Shown here: one piece after another, positions 7,200 to 14,740 of the stretch
Numbering within the stretch: position 1 is the stretch's first letter
How the letters are laid out: each line of letters begins with the position of its first letter
NCBI GenBank assembly: GCA_022773965.1
Contig: JALFNQ010000085.1
Coordinates: 1-36,972 of the forward strand
From: Lachnospiraceae bacterium
Lineage (GTDB): Bacteria > Bacillota > Clostridia > Lachnospirales > Lachnospiraceae
Length of the DNA: 36,972 nt
Direction of reading: 5' to 3'
Position numbers and translations under genes: made by a program
The notes under the pieces: model-generated
What the model was told of the DNA's origin: nothing
Database searches by the model: none
Seen by the model: only the letters and a program-made list of their open reading frames with translations

Positions 7200-8505
7200 C
7201 TGCTTTGTGAAGGTAGAGACCAGAGGCTCGGGTGGAGCCAAAAATGTCCTGACTGACAAAGAGATTGCGGAGGCGGACTGCATCATCATTGCGGCAGATG
7301 CACAGATTCCCATGAGTCGTTTCGAGGGCAAAAAGGTCATCATCCGACAGGTTTCCGATGGTATCAGCAAGGCAGATGAGCTGGTGGAGCTGGCGATCTC
7401 CGGCAATGTACCCGTTTATCATGACGCATCTGCACCGGCGCAGCAGCAGACGGAAAAGAGCGGCGGCGCGGCGCACAAGATCTACACCTACCTGATGAAC
7501 GGTGTTTCACACATGCTCCCCTTCGTTGTAGGCGGAGGAATTCTGATCGCACTGGCGTTTTTGATCGATGGACTTAACGTGGATCTGAACGCACTTCCGG
7601 CAGATCAGCGCGGTAATTTCGGTACGATCACCCCTGCGGCTGCACTGTTAAAGGGTATTGGCGACACAGCGTTTGGCTTCATGCTTCCGATCCTTGCAGG
7701 CTTTATCGGTATGGCGATCGGTGACCGTCCGGCTCTGGCACTCGGTTTTGTGGGTGGAATGATGGCGGCAAACGGAAAATCCGGATTTCTAGGTGCACTG
7801 GTCGCAGGTTTCCTGGCAGGTTATTTGATCCGTCTGCTGAGAAAGCTGTGTGAGAAGCTGCCGCAGGCGATCGAAAAGATCGCGCCGGTGCTGTTGTATC
7901 CGGTTTTTGGTATTCTGATCATGGGATTGTTTATGACTTTTATCGTGGAGCCTGTGATGGGCGGAATCAATACCGGACTGAATACGATGTTATCTACGAT
8001 GGGTCAGTCAAGCAAGATCGTTCTGGGTCTGGTGCTTGGCGGAATGATGGCCATCGATATGGGCGGCCCCTTCAATAAAGCAGCTTATGTATTTGGAGCC
8101 GCAGCAATCGCCGCCGGAAATTATGACATTATGGCAGCAGTTATGGTGGGCGGAATGACACCGCCCTGTGCCATTGCACTGGCAACCCTGCTCTTTAAGA
8201 ACAAATTTACAAAAGAGGAGCGGGAGGCAGGCCCCACGAACTTTATTATGGGACTGGCGTTTATCACGGAGGGAGCGATTCCCTACGCAGCATCCGACCC
8301 GCTGCATGTGCTTCCTGCATGTATCGCAGGCTCCGCAGTGGCAGGAGCCATCTCCATGGCATTCCAGTGTACCCTCATGGCACCTCACGGTGGAATCTTC
8401 GTGTTCATGGTAGTTGGAAATGCATGGATGTATCTGGTGGCGCTATTGGCAGGAACTGCTGTTTCCACAGCTTTGCTTGGTATTTTAAAGAAGAGTGTAG
8501 TATAA
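7108..8505 (+). CDS. fruA: PTS fructose EIIBC (3' part of disrupted fruA)
   Basis: The chain of about 465 residues holds the fructose EIIB domain, with the phosphorylated cysteine in ITSCPTGIAHTYMAAEG, then the EIIC membrane domain. EIIC contains the many Gly/Ala-rich segments and the LALGFVGGMMA and GGPFNKAAY motifs of the family, and it ends normally. It would import and phosphorylate fructose to fructose-1-phosphate. The ATG at 7108 lies inside the old EIIA frame and has no good ribosome site. The first EIIB strand has been replaced by MKSLQ. Translation may therefore be poor, and phosphate would have to come from a separate EIIA or the truncated one. Confidence 0.75.
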   Translation: MKSLQITSCPTGIAHTYMAAEGIEKAAKAHDCFVKVETRGSGGAKNVLTDKEIAEADCIIIAADAQIPMSRFEGKKVIIRQVSDGISKADELVELAISGNVPVYHDASAPAQQQTEKSGGAAHKIYTYLMNGVSHMLPFVVGGGILIALAFLIDGLNVDLNALPADQRGNFGTITPAAALLKGIGDTAFGFMLPILAGFIGMAIGDRPALALGFVGGMMAANGKSGFLGALVAGFLAGYLIRLLRKLCEKLPQAIEKIAPVLLYPVFGILIMGLFMTFIVEPVMGGINTGLNTMLSTMGQSSKIVLGLVLGGMMAIDMGGPFNKAAYVFGAAAIAAGNYDIMAAVMVGGMTPPCAIALATLLFKNKFTKEEREAGPTNFIMGLAFITEGAIPYAASDPLHVLPACIAGSAVAGAISMAFQCTLMAPHGGIFVFMVVGNAWMYLVALLAGTAVSTALLGILKKSVV

Positions 8506-8528
8506 TATATTTACTACATTATTGTTGA

Positions 8529-8665
8529 GAGGCATGCGAGTACACGTATGGCAGGCACGCTCTCGCTACTTGTCGCTGGCAGTGGTACGTAAGTGACCAA
8601 AATACGGTCACTAAGTACCAGCCGCTCCAAAGTACCTGCTGCATACATGGTGCTTCGTATTCCCC
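8529..8665 (+). repeat. Large nested hairpin between fruA and ptsH
   Basis: An inner stem pairs GGTACGTAAGTGACC with GGTCACTAAGTACC (about 8593-8630) with one bulge. An outer, weaker stem pairs the GGCATGCGAGTACACGTATG region (about 8531-8550) with the reversed region ending TTCGTATTCC (about 8640-8664). The AAGTGACCAAAAT segment resembles the flank of the repeats at 83-141. It sits between two genes of one operon, so it may stabilise or attenuate the transcript. No protein is encoded. Confidence 0.5.
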
Positions 8666-8736
8666 ATTTACTCTATGACTCAGTTTTATAACGACTGAAA
8701 TTATTCAAATTCTGTAAAAAAAGGAGGACATTAAAA

Positions 8737-8994
8737 ATGAGAGAATTCAAATATGTTATTACGGATCCCGAGGGTATCCACGCACGCCCCGCAGGAGAAC
8801 TCGTAAAGGAGGCTAAAAAGTATGCGTGCAAAATCACACTGACAAAGGACGGAAAGAGCGGAGACTGCAAGAAGATCTTCGGTATCATGGGTCTTGCGGT
8901 AAAGAACGGAAATGAGGTAACCATGACCTTCGAGGGTGAGGATGAGGACACAGCATGTGAGGCAGTTGAGGCATTTATGAAAGCAAACCTGTAG
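8737..8994 (+). CDS. ptsH: HPr phosphocarrier with Lys in place of Ser46
   Basis: An 85-residue HPr that carries phosphate from Enzyme I to the EIIA domains. The active His15 lies in EGIHARPAGELV. Aligned without gaps to Bacillus subtilis HPr, the HprK/P target Ser46 falls on Lys46 in CKKIFGIMG. It therefore cannot be phosphorylated there and probably cannot serve as CcpA co-repressor in the usual way. AAAGGAGG precedes the ATG. It lies ten bases upstream of ptsI. It may be a dedicated fructose-operon HPr beside a general HPr elsewhere in the genome; that cannot be seen here. Confidence 0.9.
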   Translation: MREFKYVITDPEGIHARPAGELVKEAKKYACKITLTKDGKSGDCKKIFGIMGLAVKNGNEVTMTFEGEDEDTACEAVEAFMKANL

Positions 8995-9004
8995 GAGAGC
9001 AGCT

Positions 9005-10642
9005 ATGCAGATATATAAAGGAAAAAGCGTTTTTGGCGGGATCGCGATGGGAAAGATCCGTGTATACAAAAAGGATGAAAACCAGGTAAAACGCCAGAAG
9101 ATCGAGGATGAGGAAGCAGAGATCTCCCGTTACCAGAGTGCGCGGGATGAGGCGATGAGTCAGCTGCAGGAGCTGTATGACAAGGCGCTCCGGGAGATCG
9201 GTGAGGCCAACGCAGCTATTTTCGAGGTGCATCAGATGATGCTGGAGGATGAAGATTACAACGAGTCCGTGGAAAATATCATCCGCACGGAGCATGTCAA
9301 CGCAGAGTATGCGGTGGCAGCCACCGGAGATAATTTTTCGGGTATGTTCGCTGCCATGGAGGATGAATATATGCGGGGGCGGGCTGCTGATGTTAAGGAC
9401 ATTTCCGAGCGCGTGATCGGAATCTTAAACGGAGCGGCTGGGGCGGTTGTGGCGGCAGACGAGCCAGTGATCATTGTTGCAGATGACCTGGCACCGTCAG
9501 AAACCGTTCAGATGGATAAAAGTAAGGTGCTGTCCTTTGTAACTGTGCACGGATCACTGAATTCCCATACGGCGATTTTGGCACGCACCATGAGCATACC
9601 GGCACTTGTCAGTACGAACCTGACATCTTTGGGTGACGTGGACGGAGCATATGCAGTCGTAGACGGATCGGCAGGAAAGCTGTATGTGGAGCCGGACGAA
9701 GAGACCATGAAAAAACTGCAGCAGAGACAGCGCGAATTTGCAGAGCAGAAGGAACTGTTAGAAACCTTAAAGGGCAAAGAAAATGTGACCCTGGATGGCC
9801 AAAAGATGCTCCTGTATGCAAACATTGGAAACAGCAAAGACCTCGCGACTGTCATCCAGAATGATGCCGGCGGTATCGGACTGTTCCGAAGCGAATTCAT
9901 CTATCTGGAACGGGATCACTTTCCCACCGAGGAGGAACAGTTTCAGATCTATAAGCAGGTGGCACAGACTCTTTCGGGGAAGCGTGTTATCATCCGTACA
10001 CTGGACATCGGAGCAGATAAGCAGTGCGACTATTTTGAAATGGAAAAAGAAGAAAATCCTGCAATGGGCTGCCGGGCGATCCGTATCTGCCTGACCAGAC
10101 CGGAGATCTTCAAGACACAGCTGCGGGCACTGTTCCGTGCCAGCGCCTTTGGAAAGATCGCGATTATGTATCCGATGATCACCAGCGTGGAGGAAGTGCG
10201 AAGGATCAAAGCAATCGTGGCAGAGGTAAAGGCCGAGCTGGATGCCCAGAGCGTGGAATACGGCGAGGTGGAGCAGGGCATCATGATCGAGACACCGGCG
10301 GCTGTCATGATCAGTGACCTTTTGGCAGAGGAAGTGGATTTTTTCAGTATCGGGACAAATGACCTGACCCAGTATACGCTGGCCATTGACCGCCAGAATA
10401 CAAAGCTGGATGAATTTTATGATCCCCATCACCCTGCGGTGCTGCGCATGATTCAAATGGTTGTGGAAAATGCCCACAGGAAGGGCATCTGGGCAGGCAT
10501 CTGCGGAGAACTCGGCGCAGATATGGAGCTGACAAGAGAATTCTTAAAAATGGGCGTGGATGAACTGTCCGTATCACCCGGACGCATCCTGCCGCTGCGC
10601 AAGATCATCCGGGAGACGAATGTGTCACAGCTTTGTGTGTAA
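9005..10642 (+). CDS. ptsI: PTS Enzyme I (phosphoenolpyruvate-protein phosphotransferase)
   Basis: A 545-residue cytosolic enzyme that moves phosphate from PEP to HPr. The phosphorylated histidine is His188 in GSLNSHTAILART. The C-terminal PEP-binding barrel shows GIGLFRSEFIYL, IRTLDIGADKQ, MIETPAAV, FSIGTNDLTQYTLA and the catalytic Cys in GICGELGAD. Length is slightly below the usual 570 residues. GGAGAGC precedes the ATG at 9005. It is the last gene of the fruK-fruA-ptsH-ptsI run, an arrangement giving the fructose operon its own general PTS proteins. Confidence 0.95.
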   Translation: MQIYKGKSVFGGIAMGKIRVYKKDENQVKRQKIEDEEAEISRYQSARDEAMSQLQELYDKALREIGEANAAIFEVHQMMLEDEDYNESVENIIRTEHVNAEYAVAATGDNFSGMFAAMEDEYMRGRAADVKDISERVIGILNGAAGAVVAADEPVIIVADDLAPSETVQMDKSKVLSFVTVHGSLNSHTAILARTMSIPALVSTNLTSLGDVDGAYAVVDGSAGKLYVEPDEETMKKLQQRQREFAEQKELLETLKGKENVTLDGQKMLLYANIGNSKDLATVIQNDAGGIGLFRSEFIYLERDHFPTEEEQFQIYKQVAQTLSGKRVIIRTLDIGADKQCDYFEMEKEENPAMGCRAIRICLTRPEIFKTQLRALFRASAFGKIAIMYPMITSVEEVRRIKAIVAEVKAELDAQSVEYGEVEQGIMIETPAAVMISDLLAEEVDFFSIGTNDLTQYTLAIDRQNTKLDEFYDPHHPAVLRMIQMVVENAHRKGIWAGICGELGADMELTREFLKMGVDELSVSPGRILPLRKIIRETNVSQLCV

Positions 10643-10656
10643 AATTGTTACATGCA

Positions 10657-10722
10657 AGGCTTCTGTACATTTTTGACACGCAGCCCACAGTAAAATCCGG
10701 CTGCTGCGCGAACGGCAACAGA
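10657..10722 (+). repeat. Short hairpin repeat, family member 3
   Basis: CGCAGCC pairs with GGCTG(CTG)CG. GGCTTCTGTACATTTTTGA followed by CACGCAGCCCACAGTAAA aligns with 79-115 of the first copy with scattered differences. It lies just after ptsI. Confidence 0.6.
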
Positions 10723-10741
10723 TCATACTCGTTTTTATGAT

Positions 10742-10771
10742 AACCCGCAAGGTATGTTTTCCTTGCGGGTT
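10742..10771 (+). terminator. Hairpin terminator after ptsI
   Basis: AACCCGCAAGG and CCTTGCGGGTT form an 11-base stem with an 8-base loop. The tail (GATTTGT) is only weakly T-rich. It ends the PTS operon before the regulator gene. Confidence 0.6.
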
Positions 10772-10847
10772 GATTTGTATGGAAAAAAAGAATAAAATGT
10801 AATTATTCAGAGTCAGGGCAATTGGCACAAAAACTATGAGGTAAAAA

Positions 10848-11591
10848 ATGTTAACAGAACAACGCTACGAAGAAATTTTAAAACTGATCGAGGAGAAAAA
10901 AAGCGTCACAGTCACGGAAATCTGTGAGCTTCTGCATATATCCGAATCCACAGCAAGAAGAGACATCAATGCTTTGGATCAGGCGGGCAGGCTGGTGCGC
11001 GTGTTTGGGGGAGCGGTTGCATCCGACATGACCTTTGAATCCAGGGAACCCACGGTGGAGCAGAAGCAGGATAAAAACGTATCAGAAAAAAATCAGATTG
11101 CCCGTTACGCGGCATCTCTGATCGAGCCGTCAGATTTCATCTATCTGGATGCGGGAACAACGACCGGATGCATGATCGAATATATGACAGAGCTCAGTGC
11201 CACGGTCGTGACCAACGCCGTCGTTCACGCGCAGCGTCTCGCAGCCCGGGGGATACATGTCTATCTGATCGGCGGAGAATTAAAAAGCTCCACGGAAGCC
11301 GTTGTGGGCAGCCAGGCGATCCATACACTACTTGGTTATCATTTTACAAAAGGATTTTTTGGAACAAATGGCGTGAGCCGGGGGGAGGGACTGACGACCC
11401 CTGACGCGGGCGAAGCACTGATCAAGCAGACTGCCCTTGGGCAGTGCCGGAAAAGCTATATTTTGTGTGACTCCACAAAATTTGACAACGTCAGCTCCGT
11501 CACCTTTGGAAGTATGGAGGATTCCGTCATTCTGACCGAAAAATGCCCGGAGCGGTATAAGGACTGCGGAAATATGATAGAGTGTGAATGA
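10848..11591 (+). CDS. DeoR/GlpR-family transcription regulator (probable fru regulator)
   Basis: A 247-residue regulator with an N-terminal DeoR helix-turn-helix (TEICELLHISESTARRDINAL) and a C-terminal sugar-phosphate sensor domain of the ribose-5-phosphate isomerase type. The sensor shows the YLDAGTTTGCM, VVTNAVVHA, LIGGELK and LCDSTKFDN motifs. Family members bind phosphorylated sugars. Following a fructose PTS operon, the natural effector would be a fructose phosphate, and the tandem 10-mers at the fru promoter are its candidate target; both are inference. GAGG lies about seven bases before the ATG. It has its own transcription unit after the hairpin at 10742-10771. Confidence 0.85.
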   Translation: MLTEQRYEEILKLIEEKKSVTVTEICELLHISESTARRDINALDQAGRLVRVFGGAVASDMTFESREPTVEQKQDKNVSEKNQIARYAASLIEPSDFIYLDAGTTTGCMIEYMTELSATVVTNAVVHAQRLAARGIHVYLIGGELKSSTEAVVGSQAIHTLLGYHFTKGFFGTNGVSRGEGLTTPDAGEALIKQTALGQCRKSYILCDSTKFDNVSSVTFGSMEDSVILTEKCPERYKDCGNMIECE

Positions 11592-11788
11592 TAACTGGTC
11601 ATTAGAAAATCAGCGGAGTCCCGTTATCATCAAGGATGAAGATTACTATCATAGGAAGTAGAACGAATGTGTAACCGGGCACAGAAAATTTGTGAATAGA
11701 AGTATATGTGCGATATGGATAAAGACTTTTTATGGGAAAATCCGTAATATTTAATGGAGATTTTAGATGATATAAAGGAGGATGCATC

Positions 11789-12670
11789 ATGAGATACAAA
11801 TTGGAAAACGAGATACTTGCAGTGGAAATCGATTCATTCGGGGCAGAAATCAAGTCTGTCAAACGGAAGTCAGACGATTTGGAATATATGTGGCAGGCTG
11901 ATCCGAAATATTGGGGACGCACATCGCCGGTGCTGTTTCCCTTTGTAGGAGTGCCGAAGGATAAGGAATACCGCTATGCAGGAAAGACCTACGCCATGGG
12001 GCAGCACGGCTTTGCAAGGGATATGGAATTTGCCCTGGAGAGCGCAGAGGATACAAAAATCTGGTTTTCATTGACATCTACGGAGGAGACGCGGGCAAAA
12101 TATCCCTTTGCATTTCGCCTGTACATCGGTTATGAGCTATGCAAAAATACAGTAAAGGTGCTTTGGAAGGTTGTAAATACGGATGACAAGCCAATGTATT
12201 TTTCCATTGGTGCACATCCCGCCTTCCGTTGCCCGATCCACGGCGAGGAAAACAAGCTGGGCTACGGCCTGAAATTTGGCGGGCTGACCACGGAGCTTCA
12301 TCATCATGGAAATACGCCGAAGGGACTGGCTGTGATGGAAGACCAGATTCTGCCGCTGGAAGATGGCACAGTGAAGTTCACATCAGGATTTTTTGACACC
12401 TGCACCTATATGGTAGAGGGAAAACAGACCGGTGAGGTGTCACTGTTGGATACGGCCGGAAAAGCATATGTGACACTGCATTTTGACACGCCGCTCTTTG
12501 CTGTCTGGTCCCCGGAGAAAAAAGAAGCGCCCTTTGTGTGCATCGAGCCCTGGTACGGCAGATGTGATGCCGTAGATTTTGATGGAACACTGGAAACGCG
12601 CGCCTATGAAAACGAGCTGGCAGTGGATGGTGTGTTTGAGGCAGAATACCGTATGGAGTTTTGCGGATAA
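11789..12670 (+). CDS. Aldose 1-epimerase family protein (LacX type)
   Basis: A 293-residue protein of the galactose-mutarotase fold. Conserved patches are SFGAEIKSVKRK near the start, WGRTSPVLFPFVG, GQHGFARD (with the family His), FSIGAHPAFRCP (second His, His/Asp region) and CIEPWYGRCD near the end with the catalytic acid. These proteins interconvert alpha and beta sugar anomers; members of this LacX-like branch have uncertain substrates. TAAAGGAGG precedes the ATG at 11789. The downstream gene overlaps or abuts its stop, suggesting co-transcription with the membrane-HAD fusion. No sugar operon surrounds it to indicate the substrate. Confidence 0.85.
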   Translation: MRYKLENEILAVEIDSFGAEIKSVKRKSDDLEYMWQADPKYWGRTSPVLFPFVGVPKDKEYRYAGKTYAMGQHGFARDMEFALESAEDTKIWFSLTSTEETRAKYPFAFRLYIGYELCKNTVKVLWKVVNTDDKPMYFSIGAHPAFRCPIHGEENKLGYGLKFGGLTTELHHHGNTPKGLAVMEDQILPLEDGTVKFTSGFFDTCTYMVEGKQTGEVSLLDTAGKAYVTLHFDTPLFAVWSPEKKEAPFVCIEPWYGRCDAVDFDGTLETRAYENELAVDGVFEAEYRMEFCG

Positions 12671-12675
12671 AAGCG

Positions 12676-13974
12676 ATGAAACATGAAATACAAAAGAAGC
12701 CGCAGCTGCCGCGGGTGGGAATGCGTATCGTAAAATCAGCCGTTGCTGTATTTTTGTGCTTTGTATTTTATTCCTATTTCCGCACGAACGGAATTATTTT
12801 TTACTCCCAGCTGGCGGCGCTGTGGTGTATCCAGCCCCAATGGGAAAATACGCGCTCCAAAGCATTGCAGAGAACGGTGGGGACACTGACCGGTGCTGTG
12901 TTTGGGCTTTTTGTACTATTGATTGATAAGTATTTGATCAGTTCGGGTCTTGGTAATGATCTGACCTATGAGCTATTGGTTGCACTGACAATCATTGCGG
13001 TCATTTATGTGACCCTGCTATTGCACAAAAAAGATGCTTCCTATTTTTCGTGTGTCGTCTTTTTAAGCATAGTTGTCAATCATATTGGGGATGCAAACCC
13101 GTATGTATTTGTGATTAACCGCGTGATGGATACGATGATCGGAATCCTCATAGGAATGATCGTCAATACCGCGCATCTTCCCCGCCGCAAGGAACGCGAC
13201 ATCCTGTTTATATCGGGAATGGACGATACGCTTTTGGAGAGCAACCATCAGCTGTCGCCCTACAGTATCGTGGAACTGAACCGGATGCTGGCGGACGGCG
13301 CAAATTTTACCGTGTCGACCATGCGCACGCCGGCATCACTGATCGATCCGCTGCGCGGGATACAATTAAAGCTGCCGGTCATTGCGATGGATGGCGCAGT
13401 CATGTATGACCTGACAAAAAACGAATATCTGCACGCTTATGTGATCTCGCTGGAAACTGCGCAAAAGCTTCGGGTATTTTTTGAAGAATTTTCCGTTAAT
13501 TATTTCATGAACCTGATCCTGGACAATATGCTCGTCATCCAGTATAAGCAGCTCCAAAATGAGGCGGAAACAGACATTTATAACAAATTACACACCTCAC
13601 CTTACCGGAATTATACAACGATGGAGCTATTGCCGGAGGCGCAGTGCATTTATTTTATGATCATACAGCCAAGGGAGCAGATCGACCGGATCTACGAGGA
13701 ATTACAAAAAAGAGAAGACTTTCAGAAGCTTCGGATCAGCCGTTATGCTTCCGACGATTATCCCGGTTATGCCTACATCAAGATCTACAATGAAAACGCA
13801 ACGCGGGAAAATATGATCGCCTATCTTCGCAAAGAGACAGGTATTGAGCATATCGTGACCTTTGGAAGTATCGAGGGAAAATACGATATTCTTGTGAAGG
13901 AATGCGACCACAATAAAGTGGTGAAGACATTGAAGCGGATGTATGAGCCGTTTCTGTGGGAGCCGAAGCTGTGA
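12676..13974 (+). CDS. FUSC/ArAE-like membrane domain fused to a degenerate HAD domain
   Basis: About 432 residues. The N-terminal ~170 residues form four or five membrane segments with the pattern of aromatic-acid exporter/DUF939 proteins: RTVGTLTGAVFGLF, and NRVMDTMIGILIGMIVN at the end. From about residue 175 a Cof-type HAD fold begins. The HAD motif I DxDGTLL is changed to SGMDDTLL, so the nucleophilic Asp is absent. Motif II reads STMRTP, and the usual GDxxND motif IV is not recognisable. The HAD part is thus probably a catalytically dead sensor or scaffold. The ATG at 12676 is preferred, but a TTG at 12661 overlapping the previous stop is possible. Function is not known. Confidence 0.7.
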   Translation: MKHEIQKKPQLPRVGMRIVKSAVAVFLCFVFYSYFRTNGIIFYSQLAALWCIQPQWENTRSKALQRTVGTLTGAVFGLFVLLIDKYLISSGLGNDLTYELLVALTIIAVIYVTLLLHKKDASYFSCVVFLSIVVNHIGDANPYVFVINRVMDTMIGILIGMIVNTAHLPRRKERDILFISGMDDTLLESNHQLSPYSIVELNRMLADGANFTVSTMRTPASLIDPLRGIQLKLPVIAMDGAVMYDLTKNEYLHAYVISLETAQKLRVFFEEFSVNYFMNLILDNMLVIQYKQLQNEAETDIYNKLHTSPYRNYTTMELLPEAQCIYFMIIQPREQIDRIYEELQKREDFQKLRISRYASDDYPGYAYIKIYNENATRENMIAYLRKETGIEHIVTFGSIEGKYDILVKECDHNKVVKTLKRMYEPFLWEPKL

Positions 13975-14055
13975 CGGGGGGATTATCAAGCAGCCGTTTT
14001 CAATCATCGCGCTTATTCCTGAATAGAAACCATGTTTGCAAGAAATAATAGATAA

Positions 14056-14145
14056 TGCACCTTGTCAGTTTTGAAGTGCAAATATTGCACCTTTAAATTG
14101 ACAAAGGTGCAAATTGTGCATTACTATATTATTAGAGGTGCAAAT
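14056..14145 (+). promoter_or_regulatory. Promoter and repeated operator of the HTH-MNT gene
   Basis: TTGACA at 14098-14103 and TACTAT at 14122-14127 are 18 bases apart. A perfect palindrome, GTGCAAATATTGCAC (14076-14090), lies just upstream of the -35. TGCAAATTGTGCA lies between -35 and -10 (about 14108-14120). Further half-sites GCACCTT (14057) and AGGTGCAAAT (about 14136) flank them. Such clustering suggests autoregulation by the HTH domain of the downstream gene. Confidence 0.6.
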
Positions 14146-14619
14146 ATGAGAGACTTAAAAGACTTAAGAAATGAAAAGAAGCTGACACAACAACAGGTTG
14201 CTGACTTGCTGGGAATTTCTCTGCGTTCTTACAAATCATATGAAAATGATGAAAAAAAATTTGGGACATTAAAATATAATTATATAGCCGAAAAGCTGGC
14301 AGAGATCAATCCTATTGATGAAGAGCACGGGATCATTGAGATCGGAGACATAAAACAAAAATGTTCCTTGATTTTTGAAAGATATGAGGTAAGTTTTTGT
14401 TATCTTTTTGGCTCATATGCAAAAGGAAAGGCACACCCTGCAAGCGATGTGGATCTTTTGATCTCTGCAAATGTAAAAGGATTAAAGTTTTACGGATTAG
14501 TCGAGGAAATAAGAACTGCACTGCACAAAAAAGTAGATGTCTTAGATATCAACCAACTAAAAGATAATCTGGAACTGACAAAGGAAATATTGAAAGATGG
14601 AATAAAAATCTATGGATAA
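14146..14619 (+). CDS. HTH-MNT nucleotidyltransferase antitoxin
   Basis: A 157-residue fusion. The N-terminal Xre-type HTH (about residues 8-60) has KLTQQQVADLLGISLRSYKSYE. The C-terminal minimal nucleotidyltransferase domain has the signature GSYAKGKAHPASDVDLLI. MNT proteins of HEPN-MNT modules act as antitoxins, in studied cases by adding AMP to the HEPN toxin. Here the HEPN gene overlaps the stop but is truncated, so the antitoxin is an orphan. AGAGG is upstream of the ATG at 14146; the longer frame from 14062 would cover the operator and is unlikely. A+T content is higher than in the neighbours, fitting a mobile module. Confidence 0.85.
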   Translation: MRDLKDLRNEKKLTQQQVADLLGISLRSYKSYENDEKKFGTLKYNYIAEKLAEINPIDEEHGIIEIGDIKQKCSLIFERYEVSFCYLFGSYAKGKAHPASDVDLLISANVKGLKFYGLVEEIRTALHKKVDVLDINQLKDNLELTKEILKDGIKIYG

Positions 14620-14740
14620 TGTAAAAAATGACCATTACTATATTCAAAAAATCAAACAGGATTTGGAGTTTATAGTAGTACATATGCAAAATGTAGATTT
14701 GGAACAATTAGAAGGAGGAAAAAGAAATGCCATTTATTGA
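14612..14740 (+). pseudogene. Truncated HEPN (DUF86) toxin remnant
   Basis: The ATG overlaps the stop of the MNT gene, as in intact HEPN-MNT pairs. The first ~35 residues (NDHYYIQKIKQDLEFIVVHM, then EQLEG) match the start of DUF86/HEPN toxins. After the EQLEG codons (about 14715) the sequence becomes the ribosome site and start of the next gene, and the frame stops at 14740 after 42 residues. The catalytic RxxxxH motif, normally near the C-terminus, is gone, so RNase activity should be lost. Confidence 0.75.
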
